From Chromohalobacter nigrandesensis (GTDB lineage Bacteria > Pseudomonadota > Gammaproteobacteria > Pseudomonadales > Halomonadaceae), in NCBI RefSeq assembly GCF_023061285.1, contig NZ_JAKGAM010000008.1, positions 62,001 through 126,000 on the forward strand: a stretch of 64,000 nt of DNA, read 5' to 3'. Shown one piece after another: positions 1 to 10,207 of this stretch. The translations under genes were made by a program, and so were the position numbers. The stretch's first letter is position 1. Every line of letters starts with the position of its first letter. A model generated the notes under the pieces. That model worked only from the letters and a program-made list of their open reading frames with translations. It searched no databases and was not told the origin of the DNA.

Positions 1-36
1 TTGCGTTTTAGGCACTTTTGTATTTCAGGATCTCAC

Positions 37-2775
37 ATGCTCAATACTATTGTACGTAAGCTGATCGGCTCGAAGAACGAGCGGGAAGTCAAACGCATGC
101 GCAAGGCCACCGAGGCCATCAACGCGCTGGAGCCCACGTTCGAGTCTCTCGATGATGCCGCGCTGTCGGCAAAGACCCGCGAATTCCGCAAGCGCCTGGA
201 ATCGGGTGAATCCATTGACAAGATACTTCCCGAAGCTTTCGCCGTGGTGCGCGAGGCGAGTAAACGCGTGATGGGAATGCGTCACTTCGATGTACAGATG
301 GTCGGCGGGATGACACTGCACGAAGGGCGCATCGCCGAGATGAAAACCGGTGAGGGCAAGACCCTGGTCGGGACCCTGTCGGTCTATCTCAATGCGTTGC
401 CCGGCAAGGGCGTACACGTAGTGACAGTCAATGACTATCTGGCGAGTCGTGATGCCGAGTGGATGCGCCCTCTCTACGAATTTCTCGACCTCAGCGTGGG
501 TACGATCTACTCAGGCCAGGCCTCGCCCCAGAAGCGTGAAGCCTACGCCTGCGATATCACTTACGGGACCAACAACGAATTCGGCTTCGACTATCTGCGC
601 GACAACATGGCGTTTTCACTGGATGACAAGGTCCAGCGGGCGCTGCACTACGCGATCATCGACGAGGTCGACTCGATTCTCATCGATGAGGCGCGCACGC
701 CGCTGATCATTTCCGGCCCGGTCGAAGAAAACGTCGAACTTTATCGGCGTATCAATCAGCTTTCCCTGGGGCTCGAAGAGTGCAGCGACGAAGAGGACCC
801 CACCAGCGGGGACTTTATCCTCGATGAGAAACAAAAGCAGGTGGAACTGACGGAAACCGGTCACCAGAAACTTGAAGGGATACTGAGAGAGTCGGAGCTT
901 CTGGGCGCGGACGACTCGCTGTACTCGGCTCAGAATCTGGGGCTTCTGCAGCATGTGCATTCGGCGTTGCGCGCGCGCTATCTCTATCATCGCGACGTCG
1001 ATTACATCGTTAACAACGATGAAGTGGTCATCGTCGACGAGCATACCGGGCGTAGCATGCCCGGTCGCCGCTGGTCCGAGGGGCTGCACCAAGCGGTCGA
1101 GGCGAAGGAAAGCGTGACGATTCAGAAAGAGAGTCAGACGCTGGCCTCGACGACTTTCCAGAATTACTTCCGTCTGTATGACAAGCTCTCGGGGATGACG
1201 GGGACCGCCGATACCGAAGCCTTCGAGTTCCGCCAGATCTACGGGCTGGATGTCATGGTGATTCCCACCAACCGCCCGTTGGTCCGTGTGGACCACAACG
1301 ATCTGGTCTACATGAGCAGCGAGGAGAAATTCGAAGCCATCATCGACGACGTCAAGACGCAACGCGAAGCGGGGCGTCCCGTCTTGGTGGGCACGGCGTC
1401 GATCGAAACCTCCGAATACCTCGCCCAGCTGATGCGGCAGTATCAGATGCCGCACAATGTGCTTAACGCCAAGCAGCACCAGAGCGAAGCGGAAATCATC
1501 GCCCAGGCGGGCCAGCCCGGTGCTGTGACCATCGCCACCAACATGGCTGGACGCGGTACTGATATCGTGCTGGGCGGTAACTGGGAAGCCGAAGCGGCGG
1601 CTCTCGATGACCCTTCCGAAGATCAGATCGCGGCCCTCAAGGCGGCATGGCAGGAACGCCACGATGCTGTACTGGAGGCGGGAGGGCTCCACGTGATTGG
1701 CTCCGAGCGCCACGAATCGCGGCGTATCGACAATCAGTTGCGTGGGCGTTCCGGTCGTCAGGGCGATCCGGGCTCAACGCGCTTCTTCCTCTCGCTGGAA
1801 GATAACCTCATGCGGTTGTTCGGCTCCGATCGGGTGCAGCGGTTGATGAATGCTCTGGGCCTGGAGCATGGCGAGGCGATCGAGCACAAGATGGTGTCCA
1901 ACGCCGTCGAGCGTGCCCAGAAAAAGGTCGAGGGCCGCAACTTCGATATCCGCAAGCAGTTGCTCGAATACGATGACGTCTCCAACGATCAACGCCGTGT
2001 CGTCTATCAGCAACGCGATGAGGTGCTCGCCACGGATGATCTCTCATCCAATATCGCCGAGATTCGCGAGCAGGTCCTGTCCGAAGCCATCACTAGTTAT
2101 GTGCCGGCCCAGAGTCTGGCCGAGCAGTGGGATCTTCCCGGGTTGCAGGATTATCTCAGGCAGGAGTTCAACCTCGATGTGCCCTTGGTGCAATGGGCCG
2201 AGGAAGACGAACACTTCCATGAAGAATTGCTGCGTGAACGTCTGCACGATCAGCATCGCGGCCTCTTTGCCAGCAAGGCCGAGGCGGTCGGGCCGGAGCT
2301 GATGCGTCGTTTCGAGAAGCAGGTCATGTTGCAGGTCCTCGATACGCGCTGGAAGGAGCATCTGCAGCACATGGACCATCTGCGTCGCGGGATCCATCTG
2401 CGTGGTTATGCACAGAAGAATCCCAAGCAGGAATACAAGCGTGAAGCCTTCGAACTCTTCCAAACGCTGCTGGCGAATATCAAGCACGATGTCATTCGCA
2501 TCCTGAGTCATGTGCAAGTGCGGCGTCAGGAGGAAGTCGATGAGCTGGAACGTGAGCGGCGTGCCACGCTGGAACGCGAACGCGCGGTCAGCCAGCCGGT
2601 TCATGAAGACGCTGTGGCCTCGGCCGAGGCGGTTGCCGCCGAAGGCGAGGAGCGTACTGGTGACGAAGACGACGGACAGCCGGTGCGCCGCGAAGGTCCC
2701 AAGGTGGGTCGCAACGACCTGTGCCATTGCGGCTCTGGCAAGAAATACAAGCATTGCCACGGCAAGTTGAGCTGA
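37..2775 (+). CDS. secA: Preprotein translocase ATPase SecA
   Basis: This is the motor ATPase that drives unfolded preproteins through SecYEG at the inner membrane. The Walker A motif (GEGKT) ends near residue 109, and the DEVD Walker B box with a following DEAR motif lies near residues 209-219. The C-terminus carries the zinc-binding SEC-C motif C896-x-C898-x8-C907-H908, which contacts SecB and phospholipid. The 912 residues match the usual proteobacterial length of about 900. The frame stays open to the window edge, but the ATG at 37 is preceded by an AGGA-like ribosome site (25-30) and gives the canonical N-terminus [12 protein letters not shown], so I chose it. argJ follows after a short gap, as in Pseudomonas. 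Confidence 0.97.
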   Translation: MLNTIVRKLIGSKNEREVKRMRKATEAINALEPTFESLDDAALSAKTREFRKRLESGESIDKILPEAFAVVREASKRVMGMRHFDVQMVGGMTLHEGRIAEMKTGEGKTLVGTLSVYLNALPGKGVHVVTVNDYLASRDAEWMRPLYEFLDLSVGTIYSGQASPQKREAYACDITYGTNNEFGFDYLRDNMAFSLDDKVQRALHYAIIDEVDSILIDEARTPLIISGPVEENVELYRRINQLSLGLEECSDEEDPTSGDFILDEKQKQVELTETGHQKLEGILRESELLGADDSLYSAQNLGLLQHVHSALRARYLYHRDVDYIVNNDEVVIVDEHTGRSMPGRRWSEGLHQAVEAKESVTIQKESQTLASTTFQNYFRLYDKLSGMTGTADTEAFEFRQIYGLDVMVIPTNRPLVRVDHNDLVYMSSEEKFEAIIDDVKTQREAGRPVLVGTASIETSEYLAQLMRQYQMPHNVLNAKQHQSEAEIIAQAGQPGAVTIATNMAGRGTDIVLGGNWEAEAAALDDPSEDQIAALKAAWQERHDAVLEAGGLHVIGSERHESRRIDNQLRGRSGRQGDPGSTRFFLSLEDNLMRLFGSDRVQRLMNALGLEHGEAIEHKMVSNAVERAQKKVEGRNFDIRKQLLEYDDVSNDQRRVVYQQRDEVLATDDLSSNIAEIREQVLSEAITSYVPAQSLAEQWDLPGLQDYLRQEFNLDVPLVQWAEEDEHFHEELLRERLHDQHRGLFASKAEAVGPELMRRFEKQVMLQVLDTRWKEHLQHMDHLRRGIHLRGYAQKNPKQEYKREAFELFQTLLANIKHDVIRILSHVQVRRQEEVDELERERRATLERERAVSQPVHEDAVASAEAVAAEGEERTGDEDDGQPVRREGPKVGRNDLCHCGSGKKYKHCHGKLS

Positions 2776-2806
2776 GTTCGGCGAACGTGGCGTGAGGAGA
2801 AGCGAC

Positions 2807-4015
2807 ATGGCGGTGGGAGAAGCGAGTTTTCCGGCGATGCCGGCCATCGAAGGCATTCGCCTGGGAGCGGCGATGGCGGGCATCAAAACATCAGGACGCC
2901 ATGATCTGGTGGTGATCGAGTTACCCGAGGCGACGACGCTGGTGGCGGCGTTTACGCGCAATGCATTTTGCGCGGCGCCGGTTCATGTAGCGCGACGCCA
3001 TCTCGAGACGGCCAAGCCTCGTTATCTGCTGGTCAATACCGGTAATGCCAATGCCGGCACTGGTGAGCAGGGCATGCGCGATGCCGAGACGAGTTGTCAA
3101 GCGTTGGGCGAGCTGGCAGGGGTCGCCGTGCAGTCTGTCTTGCCGTTTTCGACCGGAGTGATCGGCGAGCTCCTGCCGGTGAATCGGCTATGCGATGCCT
3201 TGCCGCAGGCAATTGCCGCGTTGTCGGCGGATGGCTGGCAGACGGCGGCCGAAGGCATTCTGACGACGGATACGCGTGCCAAGGGGGCCACGAGGTGTCT
3301 CGAGATCGACGGCCAGTCGGTGACGATCAACGGCATCGCCAAGGGCTCGGGCATGATCAAGCCCGATATGGCGACGATGCTGAGCTTCGTCTTCACCGAT
3401 GCCGCTATCGATGACGCGCGTCTGCAAGTACTGCTGCGGTGTGCCGTCGATGACTCCTTCAACTGCATCACCGTAGACTCGGATACCTCGACCAATGACG
3501 CCTGCACATTGGCTGCCACTGGACGCGGCGCTCGCATCGACACCCCCGATCAAGAGGCTCGCTTTGCTGCGGGATTGACCGAGGTGCTGGTAGAATTGGC
3601 GCAGGCCATCATTCGTGACGCCGAGGGCGCGACCAAGTTCGTTACCCTCACGGTCGAAGGGGCAACGACTCGCCAGGAAGCGTTGGACGTTGCCTTTACC
3701 GTGGCGCATTCGCCATTGGTGAAAACGGCGCTTTATGCCAGTGATGCCAATTGGGGACGCATACTGGCAGCAGTCGGGCGTGCGCCGGTACCCGACCTGG
3801 ATGTATCGCGTATCGCGATCGATCTCGGGGACGTGCCGCTCGTCGAGCGTGGCGGCCGCGCTGGCTCTTATACCGAGGAGGCAGGCAGCGCGGTCATGGC
3901 CGAGCCCGAGATCACGATCCGTATCCATCTGGGGCGCGGCGATGTTGCGGCGACGGTCTGGACGTCGGACCTGTCACACGATTATGTCTCCATCAATGCC
4001 GACTACCGTAGTTGA
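2807..4015 (+). CDS. argJ: Bifunctional glutamate N-acetyltransferase / amino-acid acetyltransferase ArgJ
   Basis: ArgJ recycles the acetyl group from N-acetylornithine to glutamate in the cyclic arginine pathway and may also act as N-acetylglutamate synthase. The precursor cleaves itself before the threonine of the MATML motif (Thr at about residue 190), which becomes the N-terminal nucleophile of the beta chain. The 402 residues are family-typical. A GTG at 2792 is in frame, but the ATG at 2807 has a GAGGAGA ribosome site at the right distance and is preferred. A small GC-rich hairpin (4064-4083) separates it from the next gene. argF and argG lie elsewhere in this window. Confidence 0.95.
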   Translation: MAVGEASFPAMPAIEGIRLGAAMAGIKTSGRHDLVVIELPEATTLVAAFTRNAFCAAPVHVARRHLETAKPRYLLVNTGNANAGTGEQGMRDAETSCQALGELAGVAVQSVLPFSTGVIGELLPVNRLCDALPQAIAALSADGWQTAAEGILTTDTRAKGATRCLEIDGQSVTINGIAKGSGMIKPDMATMLSFVFTDAAIDDARLQVLLRCAVDDSFNCITVDSDTSTNDACTLAATGRGARIDTPDQEARFAAGLTEVLVELAQAIIRDAEGATKFVTLTVEGATTRQEALDVAFTVAHSPLVKTALYASDANWGRILAAVGRAPVPDLDVSRIAIDLGDVPLVERGGRAGSYTEEAGSAVMAEPEITIRIHLGRGDVAATVWTSDLSHDYVSINADYRS

Positions 4016-4110
4016 GTGCGAGCCTAAATACGGCTAGCCGAGTGCGGATGGCAGCAGCGATAAGCGGACCGGCTTCGGTCCGCGGATCATGAACAGTCAG
4101 TCAAGGTGAA

Positions 4111-5064
4111 ATGACCAACATGGTGAAGAGAAGGGTACACGTAGCGGCGGCTGCCATCATTCGCGAGGATGGTCATGTGCTACTGGCACGCCGTCCCTCG
4201 ATCGTCGATCAGGGTGGGCTATGGGAATTTCCGGGGGGCAAACTGGCACCCTACGAAACCGGTTATGAAGCGCTCAGGCGTGAGCTCCGCGAAGAGTTGG
4301 GCATCGAGATCCTGCGCGCTCAACCGCTCATTCGCGTTCACCATGAATATGCCGATAAGCGTATTTTGCTCGATGTCTGGCAAGTGCACGATTTCGAGGG
4401 CGAGCCCTTCGGTCGCGAGGGCCAGGCGGTGCGCTGGGTGCCACAGGCGGAGCTTAATAATTACCCGTTCCCGGAAGCCAATCATCCGATCTTGCGGGCG
4501 GTGTGTCTGCCGCACGAGTATCTGATCAGTGACGAGGAAGCCGACGACACGGTGTTTCTCGACAAGCTCGAACGTGCCCTGCGCGACGATAGCGTCCGTC
4601 TGGTGCAGCTACGGGCCAAGACACTGGATGAGAGTGCCTATCTAAAGCGTGCCGAACAAGCGTTGGCACTCTGCCGGCGTTACGAGGCACGCCTGATTCT
4701 CAATGGCGACCCCGCGCTGCTCGACAGCATCGATGCCGATGGCATTCATCTGCCCAGTCGTGTTCTGATGGCGCTCAAGCATCGTCCCATCGCCGATGAT
4801 AAATGGCTGGGGGCATCGACGCACGATCCCCAACAGCTCGAACAGGCGGCTGCTATTGGTTGCGACTTCGTGACGTTCTCGCCGGTGCGCGTGACGCCAA
4901 GTCACCCAGGCGCTGCGCCCGTCGGCTGGCACGACTTTCAGCAACTGGTGGAGACGTCGGGCATGCCGGTCTATGCGCTGGGCGGCGTCACACGGGACGA
5001 TATCGACCAGGCGCGTGCAGTGGGCGCTCAAGGGATCGCGACGATTCGCGATCTCTGGAAATAA
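4111..5064 (+). CDS. mutT: MutT-like Nudix hydrolase fused to a ThiE-like (thiamine monophosphate synthase) domain
   Basis: The N-terminal 135 or so residues form a Nudix domain that likely hydrolyses 8-oxo-dGTP: the Nudix box GGKLAPYETGYEALRRELRE continues into EELGI. Residues from about 145 onward form a TIM-barrel segment of the ThiE/TenI superfamily (for example VQLRAKT, GIHLPS, ALGGVT). The MutT-ThiE-like fusion is known in Pseudomonas and relatives, and the role of the second domain is unclear. Two starts are possible: the ATG at 4111 lies almost on top of an AAGGTGA ribosome site (4103-4109), while the ATG at 4120 has better spacing and gives MVKRRVHVAAAAI. The position after secA-argJ matches Pseudomonas. 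Confidence 0.92.
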   Translation: MTNMVKRRVHVAAAAIIREDGHVLLARRPSIVDQGGLWEFPGGKLAPYETGYEALRRELREELGIEILRAQPLIRVHHEYADKRILLDVWQVHDFEGEPFGREGQAVRWVPQAELNNYPFPEANHPILRAVCLPHEYLISDEEADDTVFLDKLERALRDDSVRLVQLRAKTLDESAYLKRAEQALALCRRYEARLILNGDPALLDSIDADGIHLPSRVLMALKHRPIADDKWLGASTHDPQQLEQAAAIGCDFVTFSPVRVTPSHPGAAPVGWHDFQQLVETSGMPVYALGGVTRDDIDQARAVGAQGIATIRDLWK

Positions 5065-5100
5065 CGCTCTCGAAGCATCGCGATAATGCGATATCGCTTA

Positions 5101-5131
5101 CCAACGGCTCGCCATCTTGGCGAGCCGTTGG
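5101..5131. terminator. Hairpin between convergent mutT and yacG
   Basis: A perfect 14-bp stem with a 3-nt loop (CCAACGGCTCGCCA and its complement) lies between the two convergent genes. The T-tract is weak (CGTTT), so termination strength is uncertain. The symmetry would allow use in both directions. Confidence 0.65.
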
Positions 5132-5145
5132 CGTTTATGCCCTTC

Positions 5146-5379
5146 CTATTGGCGTGGTTCGCCTCGCTCCAGATCGTCGATCAAGCGGTCGAGATCGGTT
5201 TCATCCATGGCGGGCTCGCCCGCGATACGATGGGATTCATCGGCCCAGGCGCCAAGGTCGAGCAAGCGGCAGCGCTTCGAGCAGAAGGGGCGATACGGGT
5301 TGTCGGTTGTCCAGGCGACCTTGGTGCGACACTGGGGACAGGCGACTTCAAGGGGGCGGTCTTGGGATGTCTCCGTCAT
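5146..5379 (-). CDS. yacG: DNA gyrase inhibitor / zinc ribbon protein YacG
   Basis: This small protein of about 77 residues binds zinc and, in E. coli, inhibits gyrase by binding GyrB. The CPQC and CSKRC cysteines (C-x2-C, 15 residues, C-x3-C) are intact, followed by the conserved RCRLLDLGAW stretch and an acidic tail. The frame extends 10 codons upstream, but the ATG at 5379 lies one base past the coaE stop and gives MTETSQDRP, so translation is probably coupled to coaE. E. coli has zapD between coaE and yacG; it is absent here. Confidence 0.92.
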   Translation of the reverse strand: MTETSQDRPLEVACPQCRTKVAWTTDNPYRPFCSKRCRLLDLGAWADESHRIAGEPAMDETDLDRLIDDLERGEPRQ

Positions 5380-5380
5380 G

Positions 5381-6019
5381 CTAAGGCGAGTGCTCCTGAT
5401 GAGTGCCATCGAATAGTTGCCGGTAACGCGCGTCGAGCTTGGCGACCTGCGCCTTCAGCGCCGTCATGTCGCCATGATTCTCGATCACGTCGTCGGCAAG
5501 CGCCAACCGCTCTTGGCGGGGCATCTGTGCTGCGAGGATAGCATGCGCCTGGGTCTCGCTCACTTCGTCGCGTGCCTGGGTACGTGTCACCTGCAGCGCT
5601 TCGGGGATATCGATCACCAAGCGACGGTCGACTAGCGAGATTTGGTCCGTCTCGAACAGCAGCGGTGACACCAGCAAGCCATAGGGCGCGTCGCCCTGGC
5701 GTATCGTCTCGAGCCGCTCGCGCAATCGCTGGCGGATGCGTGGATGCGTGACGCTTTCCAGCCACTGACGCTCGCCGTCATCGGCGAAGACAATGTCGCG
5801 CAAGGCACGACGTTGCAAGTGACCCTGGGCATCGAGCAGCGAGGAGCCGTAGCGTGCCACGATTTCATCCAGCGCGGGTTCGCCGGGCGCGACGATATCG
5901 CGTGCCACGAGGTCGGCATCGACCCAGGGAATGCCCAGTTCGGTGAACATGGCGGCGACGGTGGACTTGCCCGAGGCGATGCCACCGGTCACGCCGATGA
6001 TGGGGGCGGTGGATGTCAT
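5381..6019 (-). CDS. coaE: Dephospho-CoA kinase
   Basis: CoaE phosphorylates the 3'-hydroxyl of dephospho-CoA in the last step of coenzyme A synthesis. The P-loop GGIASGKST is near residues 11-19, followed by the conserved DADLVAR and the CoA-binding region. The 212 residues fit the family. The open frame runs 50 codons further upstream into the pilD end, but those residues are non-homologous and the ATG at 6019 (MTSTAPIIGVTGG) is the natural start. It follows pilD and precedes yacG on the same strand, the pilD-coaE-yacG order known from pseudomonads. Confidence 0.95.
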   Translation of the reverse strand: MTSTAPIIGVTGGIASGKSTVAAMFTELGIPWVDADLVARDIVAPGEPALDEIVARYGSSLLDAQGHLQRRALRDIVFADDGERQWLESVTHPRIRQRLRERLETIRQGDAPYGLLVSPLLFETDQISLVDRRLVIDIPEALQVTRTQARDEVSETQAHAILAAQMPRQERLALADDVIENHGDMTALKAQVAKLDARYRQLFDGTHQEHSP

Positions 6020-6029
6020 GGCAAATTCC

Positions 6030-6872
6030 TCATAAGCCGGTCCAGGCGCGTAGCGGTGCGCCGAAGAGTACCGCGATCCACCCGGCGAGAGCGAGAAAGG
6101 GGCCGAACGGCAACGGCATGCCGCGCAGGCGCGGCAGCGAGAGCTGCAGCAGCACCCCGATGATCGCACCCAGCCCGGCGGAGAGCATCAGTAGCATCGG
6201 CAGCATTGTCCAGCCGAACCAGGCGCCCAGCGCCGCCAGCAGCTTGAAGTCACCGTAGCCCATGCCTTCCTTCTTGGTCAGCCACTTGAACAGCCAGTAG
6301 AAGCTCCACAGCAGCAGATAGCCGGCCATGGCGCCGACGACGGCATTCTCGAGCATATAGGGCTGAAAGAAGAGCTGATAAAGCAGGCCGGCCCAGAGCA
6401 AAGGCAGCGTGATGATATCGGGCAGTAACTGGGTGCGCAGATCGATGACGGCCAGCACCAGCAACGCCAGGCACAGTCCGCTCCAGGCCAATGCCGCCCA
6501 GGTGGCGCCATGCACGATGATGACGCTCGCCATCAACAGACCCGCCATCAGCTCGATCAATGGGTACTGTACGCTGATGCGCGTCTGGCAATGCGCGCAG
6601 CGGCCACGGCGCTTGAACCAGCCGATGAGGGGCAGGTTGTCGTGCCAGGCGATCGGCTGGCGGCAACTTGGGCATTGCGAGCGCGGTGTGCACAGGTTGT
6701 AGCGCGCCACTTCCTCCTCGGGAAGCGCCAGTGAATCGCGTGCTTCCTGGCGCCATTGCTGCATCAGCATCACCGGCAGACGTACGATGACGACATTGAG
6801 AAAACTGCCCAGCAAGGCACCGAGGACGAACGCCATTACGGCCAGCCATGCTAAAGGGATATCGGCGAGCAA
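6030..6872 (-). CDS. pilD: Type IV prepilin peptidase / N-methyltransferase PilD
   Basis: This inner-membrane aspartyl peptidase cleaves the leader from type IV pilins and pseudopilins and methylates the new N-terminus. Two CxxC pairs (CPSCRQ and CAHCQ) form the cytoplasmic zinc site. The catalytic aspartates lie in AVIDLRTQLLPD and in the GYGDFKL (GxGD) motif, and six or more hydrophobic segments follow. The start appears to be TTG at 6872: an AGGAG sits 7 nt upstream, and the first in-frame ATG would remove 12 residues of the first membrane helix. Its substrate PilA is encoded divergently upstream of pilB. Confidence 0.95.
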   Translation of the reverse strand: MLADIPLAWLAVMAFVLGALLGSFLNVVIVRLPVMLMQQWRQEARDSLALPEEEVARYNLCTPRSQCPSCRQPIAWHDNLPLIGWFKRRGRCAHCQTRISVQYPLIELMAGLLMASVIIVHGATWAALAWSGLCLALLVLAVIDLRTQLLPDIITLPLLWAGLLYQLFFQPYMLENAVVGAMAGYLLLWSFYWLFKWLTKKEGMGYGDFKLLAALGAWFGWTMLPMLLMLSAGLGAIIGVLLQLSLPRLRGMPLPFGPFLALAGWIAVLFGAPLRAWTGL

Positions 6873-6951
6873 CGTGCCACTCCTGAAACGAACGCGCCCG
6901 GCGAAATGCCGGGGCGGATGAATGATAAACGTACCAACGTTCGAGGTCTGT

Positions 6952-8184
6952 CTAGATTGCCGAGCCCATCTCGAAGATCGGCAGATACATCGACACCACG
7001 AGGCCGCCGACCAGAACGCCCAGCACCACGATGATGAAGGGTTCGAGCAATGATGTCAGGGCGTCGACCTTGGTGTCGACGTCTTCTTCGTAGAAGTCCG
7101 CCACCTTGTTGAGCATCGCGTCCAGCGCGCCGGACTCTTCGCCGACCCCGATCATCTGCACTGCCAGGTTGGGAAAGCGTCCGGTGGCGCGCATGGCAAA
7201 GTTGAGTTGCTGGCCACTGGCGACGTGTTCACGCACCTCGTCGATGGCGCGCTGGTAGACGCGATTGCCGGTCGAGCCTGCTGCGGTATGCAGCGATTCG
7301 ACCAAGGGCACCCCGGCGCTGAAGGTCGTCGCCAGCGTTCGCGAGAAACGCGCCACCGACGACTTGTCGAGGATATCGCCGATCACCGGCAGGCGCAGCA
7401 TCAGCCCGTCGACGCGATAGGCGAAGCGCGGCGAGCGCCGTATGCCGAGACGTATCAGCAAGCCGGCAGCGATGAAGGCGCCCAGCAAGTGTGGCCAATA
7501 GGCCTGGACCCACGCCGAGAGATGAATGGTCAATTGCGTGAAGGCGGGCAGGTCGGCGCCGAAGCCGCGAAACAGGCTCTCGAATTGGGGGACGACCTTG
7601 ATCAGCAGCAGGGCGGTCACTCCCATGCCCACGAGCACGACGGCGGTGGGATAATAAAGCGCCTTGCGCACGCGGGCCCGCAGCGAGTCGATCTTTTCCT
7701 TGTAGCTGGCGACGCGCTCCAGCATGCGATCCAGCGAGCCGGACTGCTCGCCGGCTTCGACCATGTTGACGAACATGCGGTCGAAATGCTGCGGATGCTG
7801 TGACAACGCCTCAGAGAAGCTGGCACCGGCCGAGACTTCATTCATCAGTGTCTCGATGAGGTGATGCATGGCGGGGCGCTTGAGGCTTTCCGAGACCACG
7901 CTGAATGCCTGCAGCAAGGGGATGCCGGCACGGATCATGGTCGCCATCTGGCGCGCGAATAGAGTGATGTCCTGTGAACGTATGCGGCCGATGCCGAAGG
8001 GACTGCGCACGCGCTGAATGCGCTTGACGAGGATATTTTGACGCCCGAGCTCCTGACGGACGCCCATTTCGTCCGCAGCAACCAGTTCGCCTTGAATGGT
8101 CTCGCCGCGGGAATTCTTGCCCTTCCACCGCCAGCGGTGCAGGACGACGCGCCGAGGCGCCTTGCTGCGTGTCGCTACCGCCAT
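6952..8184 (-). CDS. pilC: Type IV pilus inner-membrane platform protein PilC
   Basis: PilC is the polytopic platform protein on which the PilB ATPase acts during pilus assembly. The two GspF/PilC cytoplasmic domains are visible as repeated segments: FARQMATMIRAGIPLLQAF in the first half and FSRTLATTFSAGVPLVESL in the second, each followed by a GEESG/GEQSG-type motif. Hydrophobic helices separate the two copies and end the protein. The 410 residues are usual. It lies 32 nt downstream of pilB in the pilB-pilC-pilD operon. Confidence 0.95.
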   Translation of the reverse strand: MAVATRSKAPRRVVLHRWRWKGKNSRGETIQGELVAADEMGVRQELGRQNILVKRIQRVRSPFGIGRIRSQDITLFARQMATMIRAGIPLLQAFSVVSESLKRPAMHHLIETLMNEVSAGASFSEALSQHPQHFDRMFVNMVEAGEQSGSLDRMLERVASYKEKIDSLRARVRKALYYPTAVVLVGMGVTALLLIKVVPQFESLFRGFGADLPAFTQLTIHLSAWVQAYWPHLLGAFIAAGLLIRLGIRRSPRFAYRVDGLMLRLPVIGDILDKSSVARFSRTLATTFSAGVPLVESLHTAAGSTGNRVYQRAIDEVREHVASGQQLNFAMRATGRFPNLAVQMIGVGEESGALDAMLNKVADFYEEDVDTKVDALTSLLEPFIIVVLGVLVGGLVVSMYLPIFEMGSAI

Positions 8185-8216
8185 GTCGTTGCCCTCATGT
8201 CACTTGCCCTGGTCGC

Positions 8217-9953
8217 TTATTCCAGCACCACGCGATTGATTTCCTCGAGGCTGGTAATGCCCGCAAGTACTTTGCTCAGACCGCTGCGCCGCAGATCGGG
8301 ATGGCCTTCTTGACGGGCCAGTTCGCCGAGTTCCAATGAATTGCCGTCGGCCATGATCAGTTTGCTCATGGCCTCGCTGACGGGGAGTACTTCGTAGAGA
8401 CCGACGCGCCCTTTGTAGCCGTGGGTGCATTGTGAACAGCCCGTGGCGTGATAGCAGGTCGCGGTCTCGATTTCTTCAGCCGTGAAGCCTGCATCGAGAA
8501 AGAGTTCCCGAGGCAGCTCGACGGGTGCCTTGCAATGGGGGCACAGCTGACGTACCAGGCGCTGGGCGACGATCAGGGTCACCGAGCTGGCAATGTTGTA
8601 GGCCGCAACCCCCATGTTGCGCAGTCGCGTCAGGGTTTCCGCCGCCGAGTTGGTGTGCAGTGTCGAGAGTACCAGGTGGCCGGTCTGCGCGGCCTTGACG
8701 GAGATCTCTGCGGTTTCCAGGTCGCGGACCTCGCCGACCATCACCACATCGGGATCCTGACGCAGGAAGGCGCGCAGCGCGCTGGCAAAATCCAGCCCGA
8801 TCTTGGGCAGCACATTGACCTGATTGATGCCGTCCAGCTTGAGTTCGACGGGGTCCTCGGCGGTGGCGATATTGCGCGCATCGGTATTGAGGATGTTGAG
8901 CCCGGTATACAGGGTCACGGTCTTGCCGCTACCGGTAGGGCCGGTGGCGAGTATCATCCCTTGCGGCTGCGCGAGCGCGTGTTCGAACAGCGCTTTCTGT
9001 GATTCGCTGAAGCCCAGTGCATCGATGCCTAGGCGCGTGGCGCCGGCATCCAGCAAACGCAGCACGATTTTTTCGCCGTGTACCGTGGGTAGCGTGCTGA
9101 CACGAAAGTCGATGGTGCGCGAGGCCGAGACACGCAGTTTGATGGCGCCATCCTGCGGCAAACGGCGCTCGGAGATATCCAGGCGCGACATGACCTTGAG
9201 GCGTGCCGACAGGCGCGCGCGCAGATTGAACGGCGGCCGCGCGACCTCGACCAGGATGCCGTCGATGCGAAAGCGGATGCGAAAGGTCGACTCATAAGGC
9301 TCGAAGTGGATATCCGAGGCGCCACGCCGCGCGGCATCGAGCATCATCTTGTGTACGAAGCGCACCACCGGGGCGTCGTCGTCATCGGTGTCGAGCCCTT
9401 CGTTGAGGGGCTCGACATCATCGAGATCGAGCGTCTCGAGTGCCTCGCTGGCATCGTCGAGAGCTTCGAGCATACCGTGCGTCTCGCGCTGGACGAGATA
9501 ACGCTCGATGGCCGGCTGCAACTGATCGGCGGCGACCAGCACGCCCTCGGCGGTAAGTCCGGTGGTGAACTGCAGTTCGTCGAGTTTGGCCAGCGTCGAG
9601 GGGTAGGGGATCGCCACGCTGATATGGCGCTCGCCACGCGCCAGCGGCAAGACCCCGAGACGACGAATCAACGTGTCGGACAGCCCCTCGCCGATGGGCA
9701 GGCGCTCGGGACTGACGGCCTCCAGGTCGACGAACGGCAGGCCATATTCCCACGCGGCACTCTGGGTGGCTTCGCGTGCGGGAACCCAATGTTGCTCGAT
9801 GACGTACTCGAGCACCGACTGATGCGTGTCGCGCACGGCCTCCATGGCACGCTGCGCCTTGGACTCCTCGAGCAGGCCTTCCGAGACCAAGCGCGCGGCG
9901 AGCCCTTTCAAGAGCGGTGCGCCGGGGGCGGTAGGAGATGAAGACGAATGCAT
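8217..9953 (-). CDS. pilB: Type IV pilus extension ATPase PilB
   Basis: PilB is the hexameric cytoplasmic ATPase that powers pilus extension. After the N-terminal GspE-N domain there is an arginine-rich NTPase core with Walker A GPTGSGKT at about residues 338-345, the Asp box (DPVEL), Walker B DPDVVMVGEVRD, and a C-terminal tetracysteine zinc site (CPHC ... CYHATGCSQC). The 578 residues are typical. It is transcribed away from pilA, across a 344-bp intergenic region. Confidence 0.96.
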   Translation of the reverse strand: MHSSSSPTAPGAPLLKGLAARLVSEGLLEESKAQRAMEAVRDTHQSVLEYVIEQHWVPAREATQSAAWEYGLPFVDLEAVSPERLPIGEGLSDTLIRRLGVLPLARGERHISVAIPYPSTLAKLDELQFTTGLTAEGVLVAADQLQPAIERYLVQRETHGMLEALDDASEALETLDLDDVEPLNEGLDTDDDDAPVVRFVHKMMLDAARRGASDIHFEPYESTFRIRFRIDGILVEVARPPFNLRARLSARLKVMSRLDISERRLPQDGAIKLRVSASRTIDFRVSTLPTVHGEKIVLRLLDAGATRLGIDALGFSESQKALFEHALAQPQGMILATGPTGSGKTVTLYTGLNILNTDARNIATAEDPVELKLDGINQVNVLPKIGLDFASALRAFLRQDPDVVMVGEVRDLETAEISVKAAQTGHLVLSTLHTNSAAETLTRLRNMGVAAYNIASSVTLIVAQRLVRQLCPHCKAPVELPRELFLDAGFTAEEIETATCYHATGCSQCTHGYKGRVGLYEVLPVSEAMSKLIMADGNSLELGELARQEGHPDLRRSGLSKVLAGITSLEEINRVVLE

Positions 9954-10083
9954 AAGCGTTCCGACACCAAAAGGAGTGACCAGGTGGGGTGGTCTCTACC
10001 CCGTGACTTCTCGCATCCTACCTCATGCATGACCGCCTTGGTGACCCTTGGTATGAGATATCTCGTCAATTAGAGTATGGGTA

Positions 10084-10089
10084 TATAAT
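10084..10089 (+). promoter_or_regulatory. Candidate -10 box for pilA
   Basis: A perfect TATAAT lies about 210 nt upstream of the pilA ATG within the AT-rich part of the spacer. No good -35 hexamer is found at 16-18 nt, so this is only a candidate. Confidence 0.3.
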
Positions 10090-10181
10090 CGGCCAAAAAT
10101 AGGCAAACTTTAACCTCAAGTATCTTGCCAGCATGAGAAGTGTAATTTAACGTAACAGTCAGGTGGCTGCCTTGCCGTCAG

Positions 10182-10207
10182 CCCGCGAGGCGCCGGCGCC
10201 TCGCGGG
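10182..10207. repeat. Perfect 26-bp GC-rich palindrome in the pilA leader
   Basis: CCCGCGAGGCGCC is followed immediately by its exact complement, giving 13-bp arms with no spacer, ending 90 nt before the pilA start. It has no T-tract, so it is not a standard terminator. It could be an operator, or an RNA hairpin protecting or regulating pilA mRNA. Confidence 0.85.

Noticed and set aside
10163-10176. Sigma-54 promoter for pilA
   Set aside because: GG and GC dinucleotides are 7 nt apart instead of 10.
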